Assembly: GCF_002245895.1 (NCBI RefSeq)
Contig: NZ_NPJZ01000002.1
Location: forward strand, 1-64,000
DNA from: Rhodococcus sp. OK302
GTDB taxonomy: Bacteria > Actinomycetota > Actinomycetes > Mycobacteriales > Mycobacteriaceae
Direction: 5' to 3'
DNA length: 64,000 nt
Below, piece after piece: positions 9,383 to 18,474 of the stretch (its first letter is position 1; every line of letters starts with the position of its first letter). The position numbers and the translations under genes are program-made. The notes under the pieces were generated by a model. The model searched no databases and was not told the origin of the DNA. It saw only the letters and a list, made by a program, of their open reading frames with translations.

Positions 9383-10408
9383 ATGCTCCACCCACGAAAA
9401 TCGATCCTCGCGTCGCTCGCCTGCGCCGTGCTGGTCGCCGTCGCCGGAACCTCGGCCGCGCAAGCCGCTCCGAGAGCCGACGGCGCCCTCACCGCGTCAC
9501 CCGTCACCCGGGACACGGCCGACATCTCGGCCGTGTCCCGGGTGACGGGTGACGCGGCCGCCGATCAGCGGATCGTCGACTACTGGACCCCGGAACGTAT
9601 GCGGAACGCCCGCGAGCCGGTCCTGACCAAGGACGCCTCGGGTGCCGTCACGAGGACCAGCCAAAGCCAAGTGGCCGCAATCGATCCGGACGAGGATGGA
9701 ATCGTCGACGGTTACCAGCCTTCCCGGATTGCCGGGAAGCTCTTCTACCGCGACCCGGCGGACGGCGAACCTGGGTCCTGCTCGGGCACCGTGGTCAACG
9801 CCCCCTCCAAAAGCCTGGTCCTCACCGCCGGCCACTGCCTCAAGACCGGGGGCGTAAACGGGACCCCCGGCTACTTTTACGATCAAGTCATGTTCGTCCC
9901 TAACTACAAGTACATACCGCAGAACGTCCCCAACATCTATTTCGTGGCGGACACGATGGCGGTCGCGCAACAGTGGAGCAAGTACGGCAACGTTGGCAAG
10001 GACCTCGGCGCCTTAGTGGTGAAGAGGGTGGACGGGCTCACCCTCGAAGAGCACACGGGCAGAGGCGCCACATTCGTGTTCGACCAGGGCGCGGCCACGC
10101 AAAGACGGATCATCACCCAGGCGTATCCCCTCGACATTGACAATGGCGGTACCCAGGCGACCTGCCGTTCCACGACCGCGCTCGCCACAGGTTGGTCAAC
10201 AGGCGGCATCGAAATTGGGGACTGCCGCCTCTCCCTGGGGGCCAGTGGTAGCGGATGGATCCTCAACTGGGGGGACGCGAACAACCAGCAGATAACCGGT
10301 GTGACCAGCATGGTGGCCACCAACGACGGAAGCAACTTCTCGCCGTACTTCGACAACGTCCTCAACATCATGTACACCTCCATGAGCACGATGAATCCGT
10401 CTGCCTGA
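9383..10408 (+). CDS. Secreted trypsin-like serine protease
   Basis: This encodes 341 residues with a clear Sec signal peptide (basic start, hydrophobic core, A-Q-A-A-P at ~27-31) and a pro-region of about 60-90 residues. The mature part has the chymotrypsin-fold triad: T-A-G-H-C for the histidine, a D-L-G-A-L-V-V segment for the aspartate, and G-A-S-G-S around the serine. AGGAG lies 10 bases before ATG 9383. It is likely exported to degrade extracellular or cell-wall protein. The diverged copy at 41784 has frameshifts and an asparagine in place of the serine, so this is the only potentially active copy in the window. Confidence 0.85.
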   Translation: MLHPRKSILASLACAVLVAVAGTSAAQAAPRADGALTASPVTRDTADISAVSRVTGDAAADQRIVDYWTPERMRNAREPVLTKDASGAVTRTSQSQVAAIDPDEDGIVDGYQPSRIAGKLFYRDPADGEPGSCSGTVVNAPSKSLVLTAGHCLKTGGVNGTPGYFYDQVMFVPNYKYIPQNVPNIYFVADTMAVAQQWSKYGNVGKDLGALVVKRVDGLTLEEHTGRGATFVFDQGAATQRRIITQAYPLDIDNGGTQATCRSTTALATGWSTGGIEIGDCRLSLGASGSGWILNWGDANNQQITGVTSMVATNDGSNFSPYFDNVLNIMYTSMSTMNPSA

Positions 10409-10673
10409 CACCGCGCGTGTACGGGCTGGAGTAACAGCCGAACGGTCGGCGCCGTCAGCGAGCCCCGAGGCTCGCACTATCGCCACTGGTCCCACCACAA
10501 CAGCCTCGGCGCACACGGCCGCAGCGGGGCGCTGTCACATGATCGAGAATTTCAGCGGCGCAGCTGATTTAGAGCACTAGAAGCACGCAACAGCTAGGAC
10601 TGTTCGCTCAGGTCGCGTCGGCGAGAGCAGCCCCAGCTTGTAGGAAACCAGCGGCTCGATGTCACTCAATACG

Positions 10674-10710
10674 AAAGGCCCGCACCGTGATCCGGTGCGG
10701 GCCCTTCTTC
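10674..10710 (+). terminator. Rho-independent-like hairpin behind the protease locus
   Basis: An 11-bp perfect stem (GGCCCGCACCG, 10677-10687, with CGGTGCGGGCC, 10693-10703) has a 5-base loop TGATC and is followed by CTTCTTC. The same hairpin in the second copy of the locus is split in its loop by the IS3 element at 43087-47336. Confidence 0.75.
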
Positions 10711-10731
10711 GTCCACTGCTCGCGCTCGATG

Positions 10732-10769
10732 ATGACTGATCGCCGAGCGGTCCACTCCCAACCGCTCGG
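10732..10769 (-). repeat. Fragment of a helix-turn-helix gene
   Basis: These 38 bases match 47684-47722, inside the small helix-turn-helix gene at 47564-47752. Everything between the terminator and this fragment (about 300 bases in the other copy) is missing here, so this is a deletion junction. Confidence 0.7.
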
Positions 10770-10805
10770 ATGAAGTTCACCGGTTCCGCCGGAATCGCCG
10801 GCAGT

Positions 10806-11045
10806 TCACCGCGACGCTTCCACCTCGGACAGTGTCGCGTCGGCGAGTTCAGGGGGTAGCCAGATGCGGGCCCATTCTTGCAAGTCACCGGAGATGTGGA
10901 ACAGCCACGATTGCGCAGCGAACTCCTCCCATGCACGTGCGACGTCGTCGAGGTAGCGCTGCTGGGACGCAGTGAACGCGCTCGCCGGCTCGGCGTGCAC
11001 CTTCTTGTTCCTGCTCCACAGATTCTTCCGCGCCGCCCATCTCAT
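10806..11045 (-). CDS. Hypothetical protein, 79 residues
   Basis: An unrecognised small protein rich in aromatic and acidic residues, with a predicted helical middle (around Q-Q-R-Y-L-D-D-V-A-R-A-W). The start at ATG 11045 is a guess; the frame is open further upstream. It has no signal peptide. It lies between gene fragments, so it may itself be the remnant of a longer gene. Confidence 0.35.
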   Translation of the reverse strand: MRWAARKNLWSRNKKVHAEPASAFTASQQRYLDDVARAWEEFAAQSWLFHISGDLQEWARIWLPPELADATLSEVEASR

Positions 11046-11254
11046 CGCGCCAGTCAAACACGCCCCCTCACCAACCGCTGCAGTCCCCGTCGAGTGCAGC
11101 GGCGCGGGCACGGGCATGCGTCCACTCCGGTACATCCCACACACCCACTACAACCACCCAGGAACGTGCCATCACCGTAGGTCAGAAGGTTGCGCCGAAG
11201 TAGTTCAACGGCCGAACCTGTACTTCGCTCATCTCGACGCAGAAGGAGTTAACC

Positions 11255-11372
11255 CCTCGCTGCTCAGCGAGTTCGGCGGCGGTCTCGATGCCTGTGAGCC
11301 CGCCACCGACGACGCTGATCGAGGAGCTAGTCGGCAGTGCCGCAAGCTTCGATTTGAGACGTGCGGCAGGAC
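11255..11372 (-). pseudogene. Fragment of a FAD/NAD(P) oxidoreductase
   Basis: About 37 codons encode R-L-K-S-K-L-A-A-L-P followed by the nucleotide-binding G-G-G-L-T-G-I-E-T-A-A-E-L. This matches the middle of the complete oxidoreductase at 55464-56579 almost residue for residue. Both flanks of the gene are missing. Confidence 0.7.
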
Positions 11373-11378
11373 TGGCGC

Positions 11379-11550
11379 TTACATCGTGACCAGCGCGCGA
11401 CCGAAGATCTTGCCATCGGCCAGGGCGGTCACGGCGCTGTCGATGTCGACCAGTGCTTAGCGATCGGTGACGAGGGCGTCGAGATCGAGTAGTCCGCGCC
11501 GATGCCAGTCGAGGTACGTGGCGATGTCCGCGTGCGTGCAGCTGCCCGCA
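11379..11550 (-). pseudogene. C-terminal remnant of a zinc-type alcohol dehydrogenase
   Basis: Read on the minus strand, this gives the usual end of the zinc alcohol dehydrogenase family (L-D-L-D-A-L-V-T-D-R, later D-I-D-S-A-V-T-A-L, then G-K-I-F-G-R). An in-frame TAA at ~11458-11460 interrupts it, and the N-terminal 80 percent is missing. Confidence 0.5.
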
Positions 11551-11708
11551 TTTGTGTGCTTCGATCAGGGCGCATCGTTCATCCATCGACGGTGGAACGG
11601 TTTTCTCACCAACCCCTAAGAGTTCACTAACGAACGCCCAGTTTTCCGGCCATAGATTCGGAGATGTCGAGGCCAGCAGGGCCGCGGCACCGAGCGAGGA
11701 GATCACCC

Positions 11709-12122
11709 ATGCGCAAGACCGTCATCGACAACCCCGCCCGCCGGCGAGTAGCCATCACCGCAGCCGGAATCGCTGCCGTCGCCGCGATCGCCGTGCCCGG
11801 CGTTGCCTGGGCCAGCGGCGGCCTCTCCGAGACCGCACCGGCCGTAATCTCCGCCCCCATCGTGGAGAGTGCCCCGGCCATGCAGTCCGACACCCCGAAC
11901 AGCGAGTGTGGCCGCGATCTGACCCCGGAAGAGGTCGACGCGCTGGTCGAGAAGGGTGAGATCAGCCTGGCCGACATCACGCCCGCAGCCGCCATCGAAC
12001 CCGCGGTCGTCGCCAGCGCCGAGGAGATCCGTGCCTACGCCGAGGGGACCGGTACCGGCGAGGCGGCCGTGAGCACGGACGCGCAGAACGGCGGCGTCAC
12101 ACCCGCCGTAGCGGCCTGCTGA
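11709..12122 (+). CDS. Small exported protein of unknown function
   Basis: This encodes 137 residues starting at ATG 11709 with AGGAG at 11697-11701. A basic head and hydrophobic stretch (residues ~14-33) followed by W-A-S-G-G form a signal peptide. The mature part is alanine-rich and acidic, contains two cysteines (one the last residue) and has no recognisable domain. It lies just upstream of the two-component remnant and may belong to the same stimulon, as many actinobacterial sensor loci pair with a small exported protein; this is inference. Confidence 0.65.
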   Translation: MRKTVIDNPARRRVAITAAGIAAVAAIAVPGVAWASGGLSETAPAVISAPIVESAPAMQSDTPNSECGRDLTPEEVDALVEKGEISLADITPAAAIEPAVVASAEEIRAYAEGTGTGEAAVSTDAQNGGVTPAVAAC

Positions 12123-12174
12123 CCCGGTAAGTGCTGCGGGGCGGGCGGGCCTCGTTCCTCCGCGATCAGGTTCG

Positions 12175-12540
12175 ATGGATCAGGTGACTGACACCGTCCG
12201 CATCCTGATCGTCGACGACGACACCAAGGTCCTCTCGTCCCTCGGTCCGGAGGTTCCGTCTGTCCGGTTTCGGCATCGAGACCGCGAACGACGGGGCCTC
12301 CGCGGCGTGCTCGGCCGGACGCAACTGAAGCGCCGGGTGTGAGGCTACGACGTCGACACGGACACTAATGTCGTCGACGTGTTCGACACGGACACTAATG
12401 TCGTCGACGTGTTCGACACGGACACCAATGTCGTCGACGTGTTCGTCACGTACCTGCATAGAAAACTGGAGGCGACGGAAATGCCGCGAGTGCTGAACAC
12501 CGTGCGGAGAGTCGGATTCGTACTGCCGGAGCAGCTATGA
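12175..12540 (+). pseudogene. OmpR-family response regulator, gutted
   Basis: The start reads V-R-I-L-I-V-D-D-D, the acidic pocket of a receiver domain. A frameshift follows, and the sequence then jumps to the end of a winged-helix domain ([10 protein letters not shown] and V-R-R-V-G-F-V-L). Most of the receiver, including the phosphoacceptor aspartate, and most of the DNA-binding domain are missing. A 30-bp sequence is triplicated at the deletion point. The TGA at 12538-12540 overlaps the ATG of the sensor kinase, so the original operon order is still visible. Confidence 0.85.
12355..12444 (+). repeat. 30-bp tandem repeat, three copies, inside the response regulator remnant
   Basis: The unit begins GACACGGACACTAATGTCGT and is repeated at 12355, 12385 and 12415, with a single base change in the third copy. 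In frame it would encode [10 protein letters not shown] three times. It sits exactly where the receiver and winged-helix parts have been joined. Confidence 0.95.
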
Positions 12541-13850
12541 GGGTGCGCCGGCGATCCCCGTCCCTCCGGACCCGGGTGGCAATGGTGTCGGCACTGTCCG
12601 CGGCCGTCGTCATCGCCGCGATCGGTATCGCATGCGCCGTGTTCCTGCGAGTGAACGGATCCGCTCAGCTCGACCGCACACTCGACTCGGTGGTGCTGAG
12701 CGTGGCCGCCGAGACGACGATCGCGGAAACCTCGGAGCTCCCGAGCGCGGGGACCCCGGAGCCGGCGGTGACCGCACCCGGCGACCACGTCGCCGAATCC
12801 GACACGGTCCGAACGGAAACCCTGGCGGGGACGACCGTGCGCGCCCGCGACGTCCCGGTCAACGGCACAGACGGCACGTACCTCGCCGTCACCGTCCCAG
12901 AAGACACACTGTCGCAGGCGATCCGCCAACAACAGTGGCAGGTCGCGGCAGCCGCGGTCGCGGCGATCGCGGTGGCGGCCGGGCTCGGCTGGCTGCTCGC
13001 CGGCCGTGCCGTGCGGCCCCTGCAACGGCTCGCTGCCGCCACACGCACTGTCGGGGACGACCCGTCCAACGTGCTTGCGAACGTTCGAGGCGCCCGCGAG
13101 GCGGAGGAACTCTCCGACGCGATCACGCACATGCTCGGACGGATGCAGCAGGCGCGTAACCGAACCCAGGAAGCGCTCCGCGCGGCTCGCGACTTCGCCG
13201 CGGTGTCCGCCCACGAGCTGCGCACCCCGCTCACGTCCATGCGCACCGACCTCGAGGTGCTGGCGACGATGCCGCTCTCCGACGAGCAGCGCGCCGAGAT
13301 CGTGCGCGATGTCCTCGCCACGCAGCGTGAGGTCGAGACGACGCTCACGGACCTCGAGCGTCTGGCGGTCGGTGAACTCTCCGACGTGGCCGACCATGAG
13401 GAATTCGACCTCGTCGACCTTGCGGATCGCTGCGTGCAAGAGTCCGCGCGGCGGCTACCCGACCTGGAGATCGAACTGTGTGGCCCGGACGCGCTGACGG
13501 TCCGCGGGATTCCGTCGGGGCTGCGGCTGGTGCTCGACAATGCGATCACCAACGCGCTCCGTCACGGGCACGCCGAGCGGGTACGGATCACCCTCGCCGA
13601 GAACGGTGCTCACGGCATCGCCGTCACGGTGGACGATGACGGTATCGGTATCCCCGAGCGTGAGCGGGCGGGGATGTTCGTCAGGTTTACTCGGGGCTCG
13701 GCCGCGCAGGTCGAGGGTTCAGGGCTCGGTCTGGCGTTGATCGCTCAGCAGGCCGCGTTGCACGGCGGCACCGCCGGCCTGTCGGAGAGTCCGCTCGGGG
13801 GTACCCGACTGCGGCTTCGGCTGCCTCAACCCCCACACTCGGTTGGCTAG
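12537..13850 (+). CDS. Sensor histidine kinase (PrrB-like), orphaned
   Basis: This encodes 437 residues. Membrane segments lie at ~15-38 and ~137-158 around an extracytoplasmic sensor region, followed by HAMP, a dimerisation domain with the phosphoacceptor His226 (S-A-H-E-L-R-T-P), and a complete ATPase domain (N-box [22 protein letters not shown]). The phosphorylation-site neighbourhood and layout resemble mycobacterial PrrB. Its natural partner upstream is destroyed, so any signalling must go to another response regulator. A fragment of its 3' end is repeated at 8964. Confidence 0.88.
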   Translation: MRVRRRSPSLRTRVAMVSALSAAVVIAAIGIACAVFLRVNGSAQLDRTLDSVVLSVAAETTIAETSELPSAGTPEPAVTAPGDHVAESDTVRTETLAGTTVRARDVPVNGTDGTYLAVTVPEDTLSQAIRQQQWQVAAAAVAAIAVAAGLGWLLAGRAVRPLQRLAAATRTVGDDPSNVLANVRGAREAEELSDAITHMLGRMQQARNRTQEALRAARDFAAVSAHELRTPLTSMRTDLEVLATMPLSDEQRAEIVRDVLATQREVETTLTDLERLAVGELSDVADHEEFDLVDLADRCVQESARRLPDLEIELCGPDALTVRGIPSGLRLVLDNAITNALRHGHAERVRITLAENGAHGIAVTVDDDGIGIPERERAGMFVRFTRGSAAQVEGSGLGLALIAQQAALHGGTAGLSESPLGGTRLRLRLPQPPHSVG

Positions 13851-14469
13851 ATTGCCGGCGCGGCGGACCAGGGTGTCGGTCGGACATTGTCACGTTGTGA
13901 TGTACACGGAATGCGCGTGGTAACACCAGAACACATCGAGGAGATGACGAAGGAAGTGAGTCGATGATGGTCGGGCGAGCATGGTCCGGTGATCGAACCC
14001 GCGCACAGGCATCGGACACCGACATCGTCGAATGCCTCGACGACCTGGCACTCAAAGAGCTACTACGGAATTCGGGTGGTCTGGGTTGGAGTGCCCGCCC
14101 TCATCATCATTATCGGGGCACTCCAACCCAGACCACCCGCCGCGTCGAAACTATCGATATTGGAGTGAAGGTCGCCTTCATTCTTAGGTGTCGGCCAGAG
14201 GCATGATCCAACCGATCCAGGCGTGGCCGCGTTGACAGCATTTCGATCGAAAGTTCACCGCATTGCATGCCTGGGGTTGCCGCGGCGGTCCCGGTGGCCA
14301 CTCGCAAAAGCTGAGGTAGATCGACGGCGTAATGATCCGAGTTGCCTTCCTCGCAGCCCAAGTAGGTCCGTTCAGGGAGGAAGGTGCGACTGTTCTCCAA
14401 CACCATCAACAGTTATCGCTGATAGTTGACCTCTACTGGCAGAACCGATTCGGTGGGTGTCGTTCCGTG
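13851..14469. other. Gene-poor stretch with a long inverted repeat
   Basis: A short open frame at 13964-14206 has a plausible ribosome site but runs straight through the 24-bp inverted repeat and has no recognisable content. I see no supported gene in this interval. Confidence 0.4.
14073..14139. repeat. Perfect 24-bp inverted repeat with a 19-base spacer
   Basis: The left arm 14073-14096 (begins CGGGTGGTCTGGGTTGGAGT) and right arm 14116-14139 are exact reverse complements. The spacer is CATCAT-rich. No T-run follows on either strand. The arms look more like back-to-back transposon ends than a terminator. Confidence 0.9.
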
Positions 14470-15449
14470 TCAGAGACCGAGATCGTAGACCGATGGTCCG
14501 ATGGTGATGCCGGCTTCCATGTCGCGGTGCGCCCTCACTGCATCCTCTAGTGCGTAGCGCTGATTGATCTCGACGCGAATCTTGCCAGAGGTCAGGTGAT
14601 CGAAGAGCTCGCTGTATAGCTGGGCTCGTTCTGCTGGATCACGGGTGTAGTCCACGAGAGCTGTGCGGGTGACGAACAGCGATCCCTTGCGGGCTAATTC
14701 GAAGGCATCAATCGGGGGGATCGGTCCGGAAGACGTACCACAGCAGACCAGCAGTCCTCGCACCGCGAGAGAGTCAAGGGAAGATTGGTAGCTGGTCTTT
14801 CCCACGGTGTCATAGACCACTGGTACACCTCGGCCGTCGGTGAGCTCGCGCACCCTCGCCGAGACATCTTCGCGCGTATAGACGATGGTGTGAGTGCAGC
14901 CATGCGCCCGTGCCCACTCGGCTTTCTCGTCGGTCGACACCGTACCGATCACATTGATGCCCAGATGCCGAGCCCACTGCGTGAAGACGGTACCGACGCC
15001 GCCAGCTGCGGCAGTCAGCAACACTGTGTCGCCGGCCTTCAGCCCACCTACTCGGCGCAGCAGGTAGGCGCTGGTCAACCCGCGGGCCGTGACCGCCGCT
15101 GCAACATCGAAGGGGATTCCAGCGGGCAACTTCACCAATGATTCCGTCGGCATGACCCGCTCGGTGCTGTATGCACCCAGAGGGCTTCCGGTGTACGTGA
15201 CTCGGTCGCCCTCTGCAAAGTTTGTGACACCCGGGCCCACAGCTTCGATTACCCCTGCACCCTCAATGCCCAGCCCGAGGGCAGCGGGGCTGGGTAGTAG
15301 CCGGTCCGGAAGTAGGTCTCAGCGAAGTTGAGTCCTACCGCGTGATGTCGGATCCGAACCTCTCCTACATCCGGGGCACCCACGTCGACCGATTCCAACT
15401 TGAGCACTTCCGGGCCGCCGGTTTCGTAAAAGCGAACTGCCTTGGCCAT
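14470..15449 (-). pseudogene. NADPH:quinone oxidoreductase-like, frameshifted (module B)
   Basis: The full locus would give about 326 residues, normal for the zinc-independent quinone oxidoreductase/zeta-crystallin family. The N-terminal piece begins M-A-K-A-V-R-F-Y-E-T-G-G. The C-terminal piece has the A-A-A-G-G-V-G nucleotide-binding turn. One base is missing near 15275 (after P-L-P-S-G), so the second piece is in another frame. It is the last gene of the leftward module B set. If it works at all, it would reduce quinones or enones, possibly pathway intermediates. Confidence 0.8.
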
Positions 15450-15782
15450 CGCGTCTTCTCCCTCTCGATTTTCATTGTCTTCCTGGATTCCCAGCCGTTT
15501 GGCCTCACCTCCAGGTGCTGGTCAACTGGTCGCACAACATGTGTTCATGTGATTCCCAATACCTAACTGGCACTTCTTGATCCACATGATCTGTAGCCTC
15601 GAAATAGCAAAGACTCATCACCGTGTCTGCAGGTGGGTATCCGCCTGCCGACACGGGATTTACAGGGCGTGTTTCATCCATCAAGAAATGAGCCTGCAGA
15701 CTTCTTACCTGCGCGCGGCTGCCCAGGTTTGCTGCGGCGTGGTTACGCCCCCGGATTAGGAATTTAGGGTCTCTTTGTGCCG
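15450..15782. other. Intergenic region between the ABC operon and the quinone oxidoreductase
   Basis: No gene is supported. It contains the hairpin at 15621-15656, which probably separates the ABC operon transcript from the downstream oxidoreductase. Confidence 0.5.
15621..15656 (-). terminator. Hairpin after the module B ABC operon
   Basis: A 13-position stem (CCGTGTCTGCAGG with CCTGCCGACACGG) has one mismatch and a 10-base loop, about 130 bases past the ATPase stop on the minus strand. No clear U-run follows, so a termination or RNA-stabilising role is tentative. Confidence 0.4.
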
Positions 15783-16607
15783 TCAATCAATACTGCTGCG
15801 AAGGTGATCATGCAGTTCCTGGAATTGTGGGTCTCCAGCAACGCGGGCCAGGTCTCGCGGACGCTCGATCCCTACGGGCACATCCTCAAGGATCTGCCCG
15901 TCTCCCATCAACACGATTCGATCCGCCAGCGCGACCGCCTCATGCAGGTCATGGGTGACGAAGACGACCGTTCGATGTTCCTCGGACTGCCACAGCGCCA
16001 GAAACTCCTCCTGCACGTGCACGCGAGTGTTGGCATCAAGCGCTGCGAATGGCTCGTCCATGAGCAGAACCTCGGGGTCGAGGACCCAGGTGCGAGCGAG
16101 CGCCACGCGCTGACGCATCCCTTGTGACAACTGCCACGGCCACAAGTTCGTGGCCGAACCCAGATGGACCTTCTCGAGCCAATCAGTTGCCCGATCACGC
16201 CGTTCTGCCTTGCCCACACCTCTCAGTTCAAGCCCGTATTCCACGTTGCGTCGAGCCGTCCGCCACGGCAGCAGTGCGTCTCTCGCCAGCATGAACCCCA
16301 ATCGGTCACGCGCCTCGCGCGGCGCCTTACCTAAAACACTGACTTCACCGGCCTGCGGCTCCACCAGTCCTGCGATCGTGTTCAGCAAGGTTGTCTTGCC
16401 ACAGCCACTGCGGCCGACCAATGCGGTGAACTGTCCAGCAGGGATATCGAGGCTCACATCAGAGAGCACTTGACGCGTGCCACCCGAGCCGTCGGGAAAG
16501 CTCACCGACAAGTCCCTGATCGAGATCGCGGCGCTAACCACATCGGCTTCCCCAGGCAAGGTAGGGGTGTCGAAGGCCAACCTGTCGTGCATGCGTAAGT
16601 CGGACAT
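15783..16607 (-). CDS. ABC importer ATPase (SsuB/TauB type, module B)
   Basis: This encodes 274 residues from ATG 16607, which has AAGGAG 8 bases upstream; the frame is open earlier but without such a site. Walker A is G-R-S-G-C-G-K-T-T, the Q-loop region is present, the signature is L-S-Q-G-M-R-Q-R, and Walker B is V-L-L-M-D-E-P-F-A. It belongs to the nitrate/sulfonate/taurine importer class. Together with the permease and the lipoprotein it forms a complete uptake system. It would energise import of the pathway substrate in module B. Confidence 0.88.
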   Translation of the reverse strand: MSDLRMHDRLAFDTPTLPGEADVVSAAISIRDLSVSFPDGSGGTRQVLSDVSLDIPAGQFTALVGRSGCGKTTLLNTIAGLVEPQAGEVSVLGKAPREARDRLGFMLARDALLPWRTARRNVEYGLELRGVGKAERRDRATDWLEKVHLGSATNLWPWQLSQGMRQRVALARTWVLDPEVLLMDEPFAALDANTRVHVQEEFLALWQSEEHRTVVFVTHDLHEAVALADRIVLMGDGQILEDVPVGIERPRDLARVAGDPQFQELHDHLRSSID

Positions 16608-16639
16608 TGAAAATCTCCTTGTGCTGCCTGAGGCAGTAG

Positions 16640-17545
16640 TCATCGATCGGCTGGCGGTTGCCAAACAAGCAGTCGTTGCTCAAGGACGCTCATCAGTTGA
16701 TTGAGGGTCGCCGCAATGACGGCCAACATCAGCAAGATGGCGTAGACGGCATCCATTCGAAATGTTGCGGAGTAGCTAGAGATCAGCTGTCCGAGCCCAT
16801 CCTGAGCCGAGATCAATTCGGAGCCCACTACTCCGAGCAAGGAATAGATGAGGCCAAGCCTTAGTGCGGCAAAGATCGCCGGGGTGGCGACCGGAATGAA
16901 GATCTTCATGAATAGATGTCGCTTCTTCGCACCGAGAACCACCGACAGTCGCATCCATTCCGAATCCGTGGATCGCACTCCAGCACGTGCTCCCGACATA
17001 ACAATGAAGAACACCAAGGTCACTGCCAACGCAACCTTGGCAGTGGTGTTGATGCCGAAGGCGACGATGAGCAGCGGGGCGAGCGCGATCCGAGGCATCG
17101 CATTGGCCGCATCCAGGAAAGGATCCAGCACCTTCTCCAGCCGTGGCAGAAGACCCAGCGTGATGCCCGCTGCAACCCCGGCAACGCTGCCGATCACCCA
17201 GGCGATCGAGACCGCGAGCATCGTAGCCTTGGTGTTGCTCCAAAGCTCACCGGACGACGCCGCCTGTGTCAAGTAGTTGTAAGCCTCCCCTGGAGACTTG
17301 GCCAGCACCGGGTCAGGCCACTGGAGTTCGGCGCACAGTTGCCATAGACCGAGCAGACCCACACCGATCAGGAGCTGGATGATCCGGATCTTGACGTCCC
17401 AGCGACGCACCCGGGATTTCCCGCTCGATGGCCCTCGCGCAGAGGCATCGGTCGGGCCTCGAAGTCCCTCGGTGATCCCCTTTACGTCAGGATCTGCCCG
17501 GGTGTCCGCCGCCGATTCCATTACTTCACTAGTCGACACGACCAT
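16640..17545 (-). CDS. ABC importer permease (SsuC/TauC type, module B)
   Basis: This encodes about 301 residues with a soluble N-terminus and about six membrane segments. The cytoplasmic loop in the second half has the permease-ATPase contact pattern (L-G-A-K-K-R-H-L-F, then I-P-V-A-T-P). ATG 17545 is chosen because GAGAAGG precedes it; a GTG 15 bases upstream is also possible. The gene lies 32 bases before the ATPase gene, in the same operon. Confidence 0.85.
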   Translation of the reverse strand: MVVSTSEVMESAADTRADPDVKGITEGLRGPTDASARGPSSGKSRVRRWDVKIRIIQLLIGVGLLGLWQLCAELQWPDPVLAKSPGEAYNYLTQAASSGELWSNTKATMLAVSIAWVIGSVAGVAAGITLGLLPRLEKVLDPFLDAANAMPRIALAPLLIVAFGINTTAKVALAVTLVFFIVMSGARAGVRSTDSEWMRLSVVLGAKKRHLFMKIFIPVATPAIFAALRLGLIYSLLGVVGSELISAQDGLGQLISSYSATFRMDAVYAILLMLAVIAATLNQLMSVLEQRLLVWQPPADR

Positions 17546-17604
17546 CACCTTCTCGTTCACATCCGAACAACGACCATGCAAGGCTCGACCTCCAGCCGTT
17601 CACG

Positions 17605-18429
17605 TCAGATGACCATCCCACCGTTGGGGCTTATTACCTGACCGGTGATGTAGTGATCTTCGGAAGCCAGGAAGACCGCCACATTGGCGTACTCCTCCGG
17701 ATCGCCAAAACGACCGATGGGGAACAACTGAGCCAACGAAGCCTGCTCCTCGTCGGTCGCGGACTCGAGGTATTCCTTGAACGGCGGGGTCACGACGGCA
17801 CCGGGCGCGATACAGTTGACCAGTACGTTTGCTCCCGCCACATCCAGAGCCACGGTCTTGGTGAAACTTGCCACCGCTGCCTTGCTCGCCGAATAGCCGG
17901 GGCTGTGGGCGCTGGCGGCACCCAGCGCAGCGATCGAGGCGATGTTCACGATCCTCCCCCAGCCCTGCGGTTCCATGTGCTGCAAGGCGGCGCGGGTGCA
18001 GTAGAAGACGCTGTGAACGTTGACGCCCCACCACTTGAGCCAGTCGTCGTCAGTGAGTTCACGAGTCACACCCAGCGAACGCCGAGGAACCGGTTGCGTG
18101 AAGTACTCATACACGCGTGCCCGGCGCTCGGCTTCCTTGGGCGCGGACGGGACCAAGGCTGCATTGTTCACCAGGACATGCACGGTCCCGAACTCTCGAG
18201 TGACGGCGTCAAACGACTCGTTGACCTGATCGACGTCCGACACATCGCAGTCGAGTGTCATGACCGCCAGGCCCTCGCCGGCCAGATCCTCTTTTAGCTG
18301 CTTCAGGCCCGTTTCGCTGATGTCCAGTGCCGCTACGTGTGCGCCCTCGCGAGCCATCGCGATCGCAATAGCTCGCCCCAACCCGTTGCCAGCACCGGTG
18401 ACCACAGCCACCTTGTCTCGAAGCCTCAT
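17605..18429 (-). CDS. SDR-family dehydrogenase (module B)
   Basis: This encodes 274 residues, the same length as the module A SDR and clearly a paralogue. It has T-G-A-G-N-G-L-G near residue 12, N-N-A-A, the same inserted loop, W-L-K-W-W-G-V-N-V, and the Y-S-A-S-K active site. The start at 18429 aligns with the paralogue; an upstream ATG at ~18462 would add 11 residues. It lies between the permease and the binding protein of the ABC importer, so uptake and first oxidation are probably co-expressed. It likely oxidises a hydroxy acid or alcohol intermediate. Confidence 0.88.
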   Translation of the reverse strand: MRLRDKVAVVTGAGNGLGRAIAIAMAREGAHVAALDISETGLKQLKEDLAGEGLAVMTLDCDVSDVDQVNESFDAVTREFGTVHVLVNNAALVPSAPKEAERRARVYEYFTQPVPRRSLGVTRELTDDDWLKWWGVNVHSVFYCTRAALQHMEPQGWGRIVNIASIAALGAASAHSPGYSASKAAVASFTKTVALDVAGANVLVNCIAPGAVVTPPFKEYLESATDEEQASLAQLFPIGRFGDPEEYANVAVFLASEDHYITGQVISPNGGMVI

Positions 18430-18474
18430 TCGATTCTCTCTTTCTTCGTCCGTTACGTTCATAGTCGTCACCCC

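Larger units (their letters stand above)
9117..10731 (+). repeat. Duplicated protease locus, copy 1
   Basis: The block from about 9117 (260 bases upstream of the protease) to about 10731 recurs at 41517-43086 and continues after the IS3 insertion at 47337-47380. It includes the shared leader, the protease gene, about 270 bases of downstream sequence and a terminator hairpin. Confidence 0.9.

Noticed and set aside
13964..14206. 80-codon frame with a ribosome-site-like sequence
   Set aside because: It reads through both arms of the 24-bp inverted repeat and has no recognisable content.
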